Below are positions 23,801-33,631 of a DNA stretch of 64,000 bases, one piece after another. The position numbers and the translations under genes were made by a program. This stretch comes from Pseudo-nitzschia pungens. Taxonomy: Eukaryota > Bacillariophyta > Bacillariophyceae > Bacillariales > Bacillariaceae. The stretch's first letter is position 1; each line of letters starts with the position of its first letter. Location: NCBI GenBank assembly GCA_037355855.1, contig CM074764.1, positions 3,286,001 to 3,350,000 of the forward strand. The letters are read 5' to 3'. Below the pieces are notes generated by a model. That model ran no database searches and was not told the DNA's origin. It saw only the letters and a list, made by a program, of their open reading frames with translations.

Positions 23801-25416
23801 TTGGTGCAGTGATTATTCAAAATGGTAAAATTGTTGCATGCTTCTCCAGGAAACTCACTTCCACTCAACTCAAATATCCAACCATTGACAAAGAAATGCT
23901 TTGCATTGTGGAAGTCTTCAAAGAATACCGGACTATTCTTTGGGGTGCAATTATTTTTGTTTACACTGACCATGAAAACCTCACTCGTCAAAATCTCAAT
24001 TCCAACAGAATTATGACCTGGCGCATGCTCCTTGAAGACTTCAGTCCTGTTTTCAAGTTCATCCAAGGCAAAGATAACATCCTTGCTGATGCCCTCTCGC
24101 GCCTTCCCTTGGAGGAGGAGCAGGGTTTGCCTTCTGTTTCTCCTTCCCAAGATTCCAAAGATTCCAAAGATCCAAACATTCAGCCAATCTCCAAGGTTGA
24201 CACTTCTGATCTTTCCATTGCTGATCTTTTTATCAATTACCCTGCAGATCTTCCTGCATATCCTCTTCGTTTTGAGGATCTTGCTAAAGCCCAAGCAGCA
24301 GATCCAACCATTCAAAACACCAAGCATTATTCCACCAAAGATTTCGCTGGCACTGAACTCAAGGTCTACACCAAAAACAACCAAACCAAGATTGTTCTTC
24401 CCGAATCCCTTGTTCAAAACACCATCAATTGGTATCACCATGTTCTTGGTCATGCAGGCACAGAACGTTTGACCAGAACCATCTCCATGCTTATTTATTC
24501 TCCGGGTCTTAAGGATGCTGTTGCAGCATACTGTAAAACCTGTGATTCCTGTCAACGCCACAAGAATGCCCACATCTCTTATGGACATCTTGCAACTCGC
24601 GAAGAACTCTCCATTCCTTGGGAAACTATTGCAATTGACACCATTGGCCCTTGGAATGTCAATATCCCAAACATTGGTAATGTTGAATTTAATGGTTTCA
24701 CCATTATGGATATGTGCACTAACCTGCTTGAAATCAAACGTGCTCCTCAGATGAACCCCTCAGGTAAAATGTCCATCTATGCATTAAATGATGCATGGCT
24801 TTCTCGCTATCCAAAACCCAGCAGATGCATTTTTGATCAAGGTTCTGAATACCTCAATGTTGATTTTCAATCTCACCTTATTAACCTTGATATCAAGCCT
24901 GTTCCAACCACAGTCAAAAACTCTCAAGCGAATGCTGTTTTGGAACGTGTGCATGATACTATGAAATCTGCCATGCGCACTGAACTTCATGCTAATCCTC
25001 CTCAGGATTTGCAACAAGCTATTGACCTCATTGACAATGTTTTTGCCTCTGCTCAATTTGCTGTCAGATGCACTGTGCATAAAACATTTGGTGTTTCACC
25101 TGGAGCTATTGCCTTCCATCGTGATATGTTCCTTCCAATTCCTATCATCACTGATATCAAACTCCTCAGATCCAAACGCCAATCTGTTATTGATCAGAAT
25201 GCGCTCAGAGAAAACAAGCGTCGTAAACACCATGACTACAACATTGGTGATCAGATCATGATCTTCAACTACAAGACTGATGCGCTTGGTTCCAGAGCAA
25301 TTGGCCCATTTACCATCACTCAAGTCCACACCAATGGTACTGTATCTTTTCTTCGAAACGAGCATATCATTGAAAGAATCAACCTCAGACGTATCAAGCC
25401 TTATTACTCTGCATGA
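20875..25416 (+). CDS. Gypsy Gag-Pol polyprotein, intact
   Basis: The frame is open for 1,513 codons from the ATG at 20875 (context AACAACCATGTCT). Upstream in-frame codons lack an ATG, so this start is preferred. Order: a Gag/capsid-like region; an Asn/Ser-rich linker; a zinc-knuckle variant CPIHPGSNHTWGQC near residues 287-300, with His at the second position instead of Cys; an aspartic protease LFDSGST near 464; reverse transcriptase with the LIDVS block near 758 and YIDD near 820; RNase H with TDASDYQ near 968; an integrase HHCC zinc domain (HHVLGHAG...CDSCQRHK, about 1186-1230); and the catalytic Asp, Asp, Glu near 1255, 1318 and 1354. A C-terminal RAIGPF segment resembles the usual GPF/Y module. 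All catalytic motifs seen are intact, so it may be active. Confidence 0.95.
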   Translation: MSSVTPLPFKFDFEPEELEKAEYKRVITTETETETTKIKVSFITTTSTLLQLLHSIYEFTEARHAMGWTTGPKLYAKFPDILRNYSDKTWWRTNIIGHTETVPHFDDDVRAFIRFKFSNNDDVYRNHKRFLSQIKKTTSMTVSSFVSLVTYHNNVVLPLLPGAPTTAADAIIPEDDFKSLIYDSMPSDWKDTYEDHHSPYDDTLADIITRMERYCTKANRRNNNNINNTNNSNKSSNRQTGKNRNNNNRRSGNNNGRRSNNNNNSSQNSSASSNSNSNNRIKDTDPCPIHPGSNHTWGQCFKNIDNPNGKRRGPSNNNNRTSADANAATSSATSSRTSSVTTPNNPPSSGDGHVCTFISPPEDVWVDLFHVNAEIDEAYYHQDLQRFPIKPSTADDIPLAEVFTAPAAPHDPSIVLSPAPPNPNPEPFEPLISKPCTDLAPTTLTTCKSINDISGKFYFKTLFDSGSTFELISKKQIPSNIPIHVLESPIGLDTPNGKFKCAEYVYLTDIMFPELSYSRRVKDLTCFVVDNMYYDLIIGRATMKKLAIKMDFEASLVSWFDKDMPFHPRSYFTNQTLVQKIISNEPYSIAEAYIAQTSQSYVDSATKYEKTDLQELVSNQTHLSTDQQSQLLQILSKHHPLFEGLSHRELGIFPHKEFHIELQPGAKPYHIKQPYSIPIHQQDAVKTELLRQVKLGILERCYATEWGMPTFVVPKPDGSCRIISDFRELNKVTKKLHYPLPKIQDIFHRRRGFKYVTLIDVSMQFHTFKLDEPSTWLCVLVTPFGKFRLLRLPMGFLNSPSWAQGCMESLFVNLNDVEVYIDDIGIFSPDFNSHCKTVSTVLSILQANNFSVKPAKCHWFQQRAPWLGHIITTTGILPNPKKIEPILKLAFPATITDLRSFIGMINFYRGHWRKRAEILAPLTALSGKARGKLQQTPELLAAFKAAKTMIAEEILLTYPDPNLPYHVYTDASDYQLGAVIIQNGKIVACFSRKLTSTQLKYPTIDKEMLCIVEVFKEYRTILWGAIIFVYTDHENLTRQNLNSNRIMTWRMLLEDFSPVFKFIQGKDNILADALSRLPLEEEQGLPSVSPSQDSKDSKDPNIQPISKVDTSDLSIADLFINYPADLPAYPLRFEDLAKAQAADPTIQNTKHYSTKDFAGTELKVYTKNNQTKIVLPESLVQNTINWYHHVLGHAGTERLTRTISMLIYSPGLKDAVAAYCKTCDSCQRHKNAHISYGHLATREELSIPWETIAIDTIGPWNVNIPNIGNVEFNGFTIMDMCTNLLEIKRAPQMNPSGKMSIYALNDAWLSRYPKPSRCIFDQGSEYLNVDFQSHLINLDIKPVPTTVKNSQANAVLERVHDTMKSAMRTELHANPPQDLQQAIDLIDNVFASAQFAVRCTVHKTFGVSPGAIAFHRDMFLPIPIITDIKLLRSKRQSVIDQNALRENKRRKHHDYNIGDQIMIFNYKTDALGSRAIGPFTITQVHTNGTVSFLRNEHIIERINLRRIKPYYSA

Positions 25417-25443
25417 TGACATCTTTCACGAGAAGAAAGATAA

Positions 25444-25794
25444 TGTCGTATATCCCGAAACTACGACAACAAGAAACAATCTGTTTATGTATTAAGAAAC
25501 AAACCCTGTTTCTATTCAAGTCCTATGACCAAATGACCTATGACCGTGACTCAGGTTCTTATGACCTTTTTATATATATGACCTTTTTATATATATGGCA
25601 ATATATATATTGCAAAGCTTCTCTATGTCTGTTTGCTCTTTATCAAGATAAACAACACGACGTTGTACGAGAGAACATTCATTTTTATCTTAGTTTCCAA
25701 AATCATAACTCTTATCATAATTTTTTTATTTTACAAGATTATCAATCACTTTATTTTTATATTCGGTCGACCTCTGGTTTCCAGAGATATGACA
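25444..25794 (+). repeat. Right LTR of the gypsy element
   Basis: 351 bp. I found no difference from the left LTR in a base-by-base reading. It lies 27 bases after the polyprotein stop codon. Confidence 0.95.
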
Positions 25795-25799
25795 CCTTA

Positions 25800-26714
25800 C
25801 GTACTAATTTGTGAGAATTTTCCATAAATTAATTGATATACGTAAGATTTAGTAATATTGAAATTTGAAATCCTTAACGAGCAATTGTACCGTAATTACC
25901 GTACAATCAACGAACTCGATGGATCAGTCAACACAATGGATCAGTGCTTGTTAACCTGTAGAAATTCCTACCGGTACTTGTATTCATCTTTCGGTAAGAA
26001 AAAAAAATGAGGCAAAACAACTCCCTCGCCCCAACGACGTTACCGTATATTATGAATGTGTCAGTAGATTAACCTTACTGGTACAATACCGGTAAGATTA
26101 GTGCACCATCATCCCTCGTCAACCCAGAAATAAAGTTCGATATCTTTGTGGTTGTTTTCTCCCCAGGTTTTCATTGCGTAGTAGCATTTCTGTTTCCGGA
26201 GTCTCTAGTAGTGTTTCCTCTCGCCGTTTTCTCCGTCGTTGTGGTAGCGAAGTGCAGCGAAGATCCTAAAATCGGAAGGAAAAAAAAACATCATCCAACG
26301 ATAATCAAGCAAAAAAGGTCATCCAGCCAGCCCATTCAGGAAGTCACAAACAAAGAATCCCGACGACTGGAACCCCGCTCCAGATCAGACCGACATTGGC
26401 AACAACCGACAACAAACACCTGGTCAGATCCATTCGAAAGACATCGAACTCGGTAAGCACGAAATCCACCACCGTGGAAGTAGAGAACTCAGACGCATTT
26501 CATCCGAAACTACTACGACCGTTCGCATCGGCGACAACCAAAAACTACGAGCGTAGAGATACGATCTCATTCTCAGCCGAGTATAAAGCGCATCGACGAT
26601 GTTGAAAGTCGACGAACGCAAGAATTTGCGGTCACCGTTGTGTTTTTTTTTTGGACGAGACGAAATCTAACCCGAAAATTATTTTTTTAATTTTTTTAAA
26701 TTTCACCAATCATA
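25800..26714. other. Spacer between gypsy element and LRR gene 2
   Basis: No gene is recognised. The first 300 bases carry TACCGGTA/GGTTACC-type motifs. From about 26150 a Thr/Val/Arg-coding frame of 102 codons exists, without recognisable features. Homology to family B begins only after about 26700. Confidence 0.5.
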
Positions 26715-27113
26715 TCCCTCCGCGAACGATACAGCTGCATCCACACTTGTGTTCCACAGACATATACACTCATGTTCCTTTGCCTGGATACACCCCTCTC
26801 GGATCTTCTTCAGACAACAACGGCGCTTCCCAAACACTAACGACGTTTCTTCGCTCGAACGACAACGGCGTTTCGCTCGAACGACAACGGCGTTTCTCGA
26901 ACGAAGAACTGGAACGATACAGCGCTCAGCAATATTTAAACTCCACGTTCAGCAATATATAACCTCCACTGGACTCCGGGTACAGCTGTAATAACATCTG
27001 TCTTTTCCCCGGTATATCCATATCCTGTTAACCTCCACCCGATACTCAACCAATTAACCTCCACCGTTGACATTGTTTGGACGTGATATTCGGACTCGGA
27101 TTTACACCACACT
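26715..27113 (+). promoter_or_regulatory. Family B-like promoter and leader of LRR gene 2
   Basis: The segment is collinear with 13700-14131 of the family B fragment. It shows GATACAGCTGCATCCA, CATGTTCCTTTGCCTGGATACACCCCTCTC, repeated CGAACGACAACGGCG units, and then CAGCAATATATAACCTCCACTGGACTCC at about 26950, followed by TACAGCTGTA. The last block contains a TATA-like ATATATAA at the same relative place in all family B copies, so transcription probably starts just downstream. The leader ends at the ATG at 27114. Confidence 0.65.
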
Positions 27114-30100
27114 ATGACACACCCAACCCGACAAAGAGCTCCATTTCCTGCAGCAACCGAAGACACATACCGTGCCTTTCAATCTATCCAAACTGCTGCC
27201 CGCACCAGAATCCACTCCCGCATGATGCCCGACAATTCACGCACCATGAATGACGATGATTCCCCCACCGACGACGTTGATGCCGCTGTTTTATTTCCAT
27301 CGTTCGACCCTCATGTCACACACATCCTCCAGCAATTTTTGCACTGCCAGACAGAGGACGGTGATATTATCTGTGATGCCCTTCGGTTCGCTAACTGTAC
27401 CACCTGGTCTGAATTTCGATTTCTCTCCTCCGACATCATCTCCTGCCTCAAATATGAACATCGTGGACGCCGCGTCCCCCTTTCCCCCAGTCATGTCTTG
27501 CGCCTCAATACTCTTGCTGCCTACATGACCCACCTTAACGATACCATCGGTCCACAGGCTTCCCTGGACTTCACGCATTATGATGCCACCGCATTTCGAC
27601 GATTTCAACCGACACCCCGTCCCTCCCTACCATCACCCCCGTTGTATGACAATCATTTGCGCCCACACACCAACCATCCGGCTGCGGTTCCCCGCAAGGC
27701 TGACCTTTTCCCCTCATTCGACGACTCTGTGACCCATATCCTTCGTCACTTCCTCAACATACACACCGAGGATGGAGATATCATCTGTGACGCACTTCGC
27801 TTTGCTGACTGTACCACCTGGTCTGAATTCCGGTTCCTCTCTGCCGAACTTATCTCTTGCCTCCAATACCATGACAAGCACGGCCGACGTGTTTCCATCT
27901 TCCCATGTCATGTCTTACGCCTCAATACTCTTGCTGCCTACATGATCCACCTTGACGCCACCATTGGCCCCAGGGCCTCACGAGATTTAACCAACTATGA
28001 CCTTGACGACTTCCTTGATTTTCGAGATGCACATCGCTCATCACTCCCGTCTACACCACCTGCTCCACTGGATGCCCCTGCAGCCACCGAAACAAACGCG
28101 TCCAAGCGAGACAAGGTGAAACAGACCAAGAGAAAGAGCAGAGACGCCAGTGCCGAAATCGATCGAATGTCCGATTCGAATCTGGCGCAGACACTCCCGC
28201 CGTCGGACAATCATCCTGAACTTTTCGCCTCGATGCATTCTGTAAGGGTTGCGCCGGAGGGTGCCACCAAAACAAAGGCAACGAAGGCGACCGAGGCGGG
28301 TTCCAAAACGACCACACGAAAGGCGACCGAGGCGAGTTCCAAAACTAACCGAATTGGTTCTGATCTGGATCCGCTCCAGTTGCCCTCGATGTTGGACGAA
28401 AAGTCGCTGAAAATATCAGAGGCATCCACACCATGTCCACCAGAGACAATCGAAGCGGATTTGACATCCTCGATGTTGTTGGAGTCTGGTGTGAAACACG
28501 AAGAAGTGATGATTGAAGGGGTCAAGACCTACAAGGGTGCACCGTTCCTTGCAGTATCACTTGGTCTCTTTGTTGGGTTCTTGTTTCTTAGCTTTGTTGG
28601 TGATACCTGCGGTGAATCTTGCAACAGAAAAGTGCGATCTTTTGTTGCAATTTCGATATCTGTTTTCATGCTTGTGAAAGATGCCTACACTTGGTGCAGA
28701 AATAGAAATCTCTGCCACAGCAAGAACAGTGTAGGGGAAGCTGTGATGGAGCTTGAGATGACCAATAGAGAAGAAGCAGCCAGTGGTGGTACCCGCACAG
28801 AGCACTTGACTTCTATTGCTGTATCTCTGGGTATTGTTTTACTTGGGGCAGGTTTGTTATATATCCCAATGCAATATTCATATTCTGTGAAAACAGCTGG
28901 TCGTATGGGCATCACGGCAGCTCTGGGTGTTGTATTTCTTGCTGTATTATACATTGCACAGAATAAGAGCACTTGCAACATCAATTCAGAACCGACAGGA
29001 AAGTGTAATTGGAAGTTTCGCTCATTTTCCGTATCACTTTTGCTCCTATGCATTGGAGAGTCCGTTCTATTCAGCAATATAGGCATTGGTGCTCTGTATG
29101 GGCTTACTCCCACGGACATGATTCTACATATTTTAGCGACCCTCATCATACCAGTAGGTGTGTTCGTTTTCAGAACAATCAAGAACTGCAGAGAGAATGA
29201 GGCTCAGCCATCTTTCATCTACACAAAGGATCTTTCTTTAATTCTTGCCGGAACTGGAATGTATTTGAGATTGATTCAAATCGCTTCACAACGTCAAGTT
29301 CAAGCCTTGGTAATATATGGTTGTTTCTCTCTGATGATTCTTCTCATATTGTGGGTACACAAAGAATGGACCCAAAACCATAATCGGCAGAGTCAGGATT
29401 CAAAGACTCCTCCCTCTGATTGTGCGAAGACTTATCCACATGATTCCTACTCATTTATGGCTCTCTATTGTCCAACAGAAAATGCGGATCTTTTCTGTTT
29501 TGGGTTGTTGGTCTTCCTTTTTCAAGCAACTTTGGCCATCCTCATGATATTAAGTGTGGTGAATAGAGAGATGAGAACAGAAGGTGAAGTTGATAATCCA
29601 GACTCTGATGCAGGTTATTTTGCACGCTTCATCCCAGCCAATGTTACAGATCTCGTCCGGACTACACAGATTGTTGCAGTCATGTCATACATGACCTTTG
29701 CAGATGCTAGTTTATTGGATATCTCAACAGCTGTTGAGATATTCCCTCCTTTGTTCAAATCAAGTGAAGATGAAATCTACAGCTCTTCCCGTTTTTTTGT
29801 CGCATGTCTCCTCAGGTGCATACAAGGTTTGTTGGGGATCTTTGCAATGTTTCTCTTGGTTATGACATCTTCAGAAGTAACTGAGATCATCCTCAATTTC
29901 ACTGCAGTGAGTTATGGTAACCCATGTGCTTCGTAGGAGTTGCTGGTGTAGAAATCTGATGGCCAATTCCTATGAGACTGAACCTCACTTTTTGTTTTGT
30001 CAAAATAAAACAACAGGTCAGCTTCATATCTCATCTAGACGAAGTTGCATTTGAGCTTTCAAAAGTAGGCAAGTATGGTTCTCTGTTGGAAGCTGCAGCG

Positions 30101-33100
30101 AAGAGAATAGAGCATGAACCTCTTCCTCCAATCATGAACCGAAAGCATAGGCATGTGAGGTATAGATTTACTCTTTGTTTCATTAGTGCGCTACTCTTTG
30201 CATTGATATGCTACATATCATTTTCCCAGGATAGTCAACGCAAGTGGGCCACAAACGTGCTGATGGTGCAGTTTGATGCAAAATCCGGTCTACAGAAGTA
30301 CAGTGGATGTTACAGCATTGTTGGTAGAGAATTCACACGGAACAATCGTCATAGTTACAAACTAGAATCCAAGGACAACTTGGAAGCTTATTTTGGCTAC
30401 TGCAAAGAGGAAAGGAGGTGGATTCTATTCAGGGATTGGGAAGATTTTTATGATGATGATATTTCTTTTCCTCCACCGAAAACACAGTTTTATAATCCTT
30501 GCCATGCTGGCACCCATGAGCTTGCAAAGTCTGCAAAGACTGATGTATTTGATATTGCTATATCCTTTGATGATCCGTGGTATTCAGCATCCAGTGCTCC
30601 TCTTGACATCATCATTTGGGAACTAGGGGAACAGCAGCAGAGATGTATTGAGTTTGGTAATGGTAAATGCGATTCCGATCTGAACAAACATGGGTTCAAC
30701 TATGATAACGGTGATTGCTGTGCTGCAACATGCACTGACGGATCATTGAGCTGTGGAGCTATTGACTCTGCATTTGGTTCAAACATCACAACAGGATATG
30801 GGTTTTTCCAATGCAAGGATCCAAGTGAAGTGGCTAAGCTTGTTGAAGTAGGCATCAGTCTTGACCATGTAAAAGCAACTGACACAACATTGGGTGCTAA
30901 TCTCACACTTGAATGTGACAATATCACTGTTCTGTCAGTTCCATTAAATGTTTCGATGGAACTGCATACAGAAACCATTATGGTACATGAGGGATCAAAC
31001 TGCTCAATGTCAGTGATTGAAGTAATGGATATTGATACTGATGCTTTATCAGAGGTTTCATACACTTTATATTTTGATGGGTTGAGCATACCGCAAGCTA
31101 ATCTTTCTTCCGGTTACCAAGCGAAAAACAAATTCTCAGCATGTGAGTATATGTTGTTGCAAGAACAAAACAAAATTTCCTTTTTATCTAACCAGTTTCT
31201 CTTAAATTTGTTACAGATAAAATTAAGGAAAAGAATATGCTGACAAGCAAAATTGGGCTTTTGACATCAGCCACAAGGTTTGGTCAGTAAAGAATGTATC
31301 ATTCAGTGCCAATCTACACTTGATACTTGTTGCTGCTGTGTCTAACTCCAGCTGTTTGCTTTATTTTCTTCCTGTATTGCAGAAGAAGTGGGCACAAGAT
31401 TGATTGGATCTATTCCAACTGATATTGGGTTGCTTACGAAGTTAACACATATCAGTAAGTACTTCATCTGAGATGATTCAGTTGCCAATCGTAAAGGAAG
31501 GTTCGGAACACTGGGTGGAGTCTCAAATATTATTTCTTCATTGTCTTCGCAGGATTGGTTGATGGTGAAGTGACTGGATCTCTTCCAACAGAGATAGGAT
31601 TACTCAGCGAGTTAGAATCAATTTCCTTGGGTAGGTAATTCGTTTGAGAATTGGTCAGCAGTTTGTTAGGTTGGAAATACATGGTTGAATCTCAACAGTT
31701 ATTTGTGCATTATTTTGCAGATTCAAACTCTTTCTCTGGTCCTATTCCAACAGAGATAGGATTACTCAGCGAGTTAGAATCAATTTCCTTGGGTAGGTAA
31801 TTCATTTGAGAATATGTAAGCAGTTTGATAGGTTGGAAATACATGGTTGAATCTCATCAGTTATTTGTGCATTATTTTGCAGATTCAAACTCTTTCGCTG
31901 GTTCTATTCCAACAGAGATAGGATTACTCAGCAAGTTAGAATCAATTTCCTTGGGTAGGTAATTCGTTTGAGAATATGTAAGCAGTTTGTTAGGTTGGAA
32001 ATACATGGTTGAATCTCATCAGTTATTTGTGCATTATTTTGCAGTTGACAACAATTTGACTGGATCTATTCCAAGCGAGATTGGATTGCTCACCAGATTA
32101 AGTCGTATATCCTTTGGTAAGTTGTTTGTTTGAGACATTTTTCAGAGTTAACAAGGTCAGATTTTTTAGGTGGGTTGAATTTTTGTGACAGCCTCCAGTA
32201 TGGCTACTGGCCCGGCATCTTCTGTTTGCTGACATTCATTGCATTTTTGTCTTGTATGTTGTAGGTTCGAATGCTTTGACTGGAAATATTCCCAGTGAGA
32301 TTGGATTACTCACAGGAATGCAATTCTTATCATTAAGTAAGTTTTTGAATCATTCCACAAGTTATTTCAGACGCTCTTGTCTCATAATTACAGCTTTTTC
32401 CGTTCGGGGTCGCAATATACTACAGTTGACAACTATTTGACTGGATTTATTCCAAACGAGATCGGAATGCTGGAAGCAGATATTTTCGCAGGTGCGTTTT
32501 TGGTTTGAATTACTCCAAAGTTGCTGAGTAATGTCTTCTTTTTTAAAAAAAATGCTAACATTTTTTGCTGAAATTTGAAAGATGAAAGAAATATGTGGAA
32601 TTGATCCTTTGTCATAGTTTCTATGCGGTGTTATACATGATATCACACTGTCTTCCCAAGTTTTATGATGTCAAAAATTGGAATCAGAATCTCACATGGT
32701 TATGTTGATAGCAGCACTGGAATACCACATGTTGTAAAACGGATGCTCTGACTCACTGGAAGCACTCACACACATTCTGCCGTGAGGTTGTTCGATCGTC
32801 GCTCCAACTCTTATCAAATAAGTGATGCAGAGGACTTATCATTAATAGTATATTGTGCAAAGTAATCATTATTTATCTGTATCGAAAGACATGTATAAGC
32901 CAGAAAACCAATAATTGTTCTCAAAGGATTCCAACTCTCTACCTCTTTTGTTCCGTCATCGGGAAACACATGACTATGCTCATCTTATGTTGCAGATCGG
33001 ATGGCAATGATAGATGTTCATCATAGAATGGCAAGAGAACACCGCAGAAGACTAGGCCCGGTCGGTCCGACTAGAGTTCGATTCGATTCGATTCGATTCG

Positions 33101-33114
33101 ATTCGATTCAATGA
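27114..33114 (+). CDS. Multi-pass membrane LNR-LRR protein with duplicated Gag-like domain (LRR gene 2)
   Basis: Inferred exons: 27114-29906, 30017-31142, 31217-31282, 31383-31454, 31553-31630, 31721-31792, 31883-31954, 32045-32116, 32265-32336, 32426-32491, and tentatively 32996-33114 ending TGA. Intron 1 is phase 0; all later ones are phase 1. Residues 5-12 (TRQRAPFP) match the copia Gag start. The Gag-like domain occurs twice (residues 60-165 and 199-303). About eleven hydrophobic segments lie between 476 and 917, and one more follows intron 1. Exon 2 encodes an LNR module ending NYDNGDCC. Each later exon encodes one LRR of the form LTGSIPSEIGLL. It is paralogous to LRR gene 1 from the block DSYSF onward but lacks about 48 residues, including one membrane span, at the intron 1 junction. 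The LRR exon at 31217 is shortened. The last exon is uncertain. Confidence 0.75.
31553..32044 (+). repeat. Three near-identical LRR exon-intron units
   Basis: Units starting at 31553, 31721 and 31883 share the exon block ACAGAGATAGGATTACTCAG and a 90-nt intron beginning GTAGGTAATTC and ending TTATTTTGCAG. Spacing is 168 then 162 bases. The second and third differ by only a few bases, so duplication is recent. This is the same mechanism as the 20-unit array in LRR gene 1 at an earlier stage. Confidence 0.9.
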
Positions 33115-33220
33115 GATTAGGTTACATTAGATTAGACTCGACTCGGCCAGTGTTAAATTGTAACCGTGACACGAGGCCAGACTCGACTCGACTCGGCCCG
33201 ACTCGACTAGCGGCAAGAGC
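33076..33220. repeat. ATTCG and GACTC pentanucleotide microsatellites
   Basis: 33076-33110 is (ATTCG)n, inside the tentative last exon of LRR gene 2. 33136-33212 is an interrupted (GACTC)n. Between them (33153-33174) lies a 22-base string identical to 12850-12871. Confidence 0.85.
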
Positions 33221-33631
33221 AACAACGAACCGACCATACGAAAACGAATCGTCAAGCCTTGCGGTCCGGGGTCTTGTTTCGGTACCGAACGAACACACAA
33301 CGAAGAGTAGTTATTAGCATTGCTCACGGTCTCGGTCCGCTGCGGGTACCAAACTCACCGGTTGGGTTGGGTTGATTTGGATAAGGTTCGGCTTGCTCGT
33401 CTCATCAGCTTGTCTGGACGTGATATTCAGATGTGATATGCACGTATGATGTGCTTCGTAAGACTATTGAATATGGACCTAAGACCTGTTATACGTTCTA
33501 CGTGTGTTTTATACTGGTATTAATAATATTAATAGTTGCATTCTTTATTTTGTGTAACGTAAAGTACAAAATGGGACAAGTACTTGTACACTCCACTCTA
33601 CTCCAATCCAATCCAATCCAATCCAATCCGC

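Larger units (their letters stand above)
20045..25799 (+). mobile_element. Complete Ty3/gypsy LTR retrotransposon with 5-bp target duplication
   Basis: The element spans 20050-25794. CCTTA flanks it at 20045-20049 and 25795-25799, a perfect target-site duplication. The two LTRs appear identical, the single ORF is intact and the domain order is Gag-protease-RT-RNase H-integrase. A purine-rich tract (GAGAAGAAAGATAA, about 25430-25443) abuts the right LTR as expected for a polypurine primer. No TGG-type tRNA primer site follows the left LTR, so priming may be unconventional. Identical LTRs imply a very recent insertion. Confidence 0.95.
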
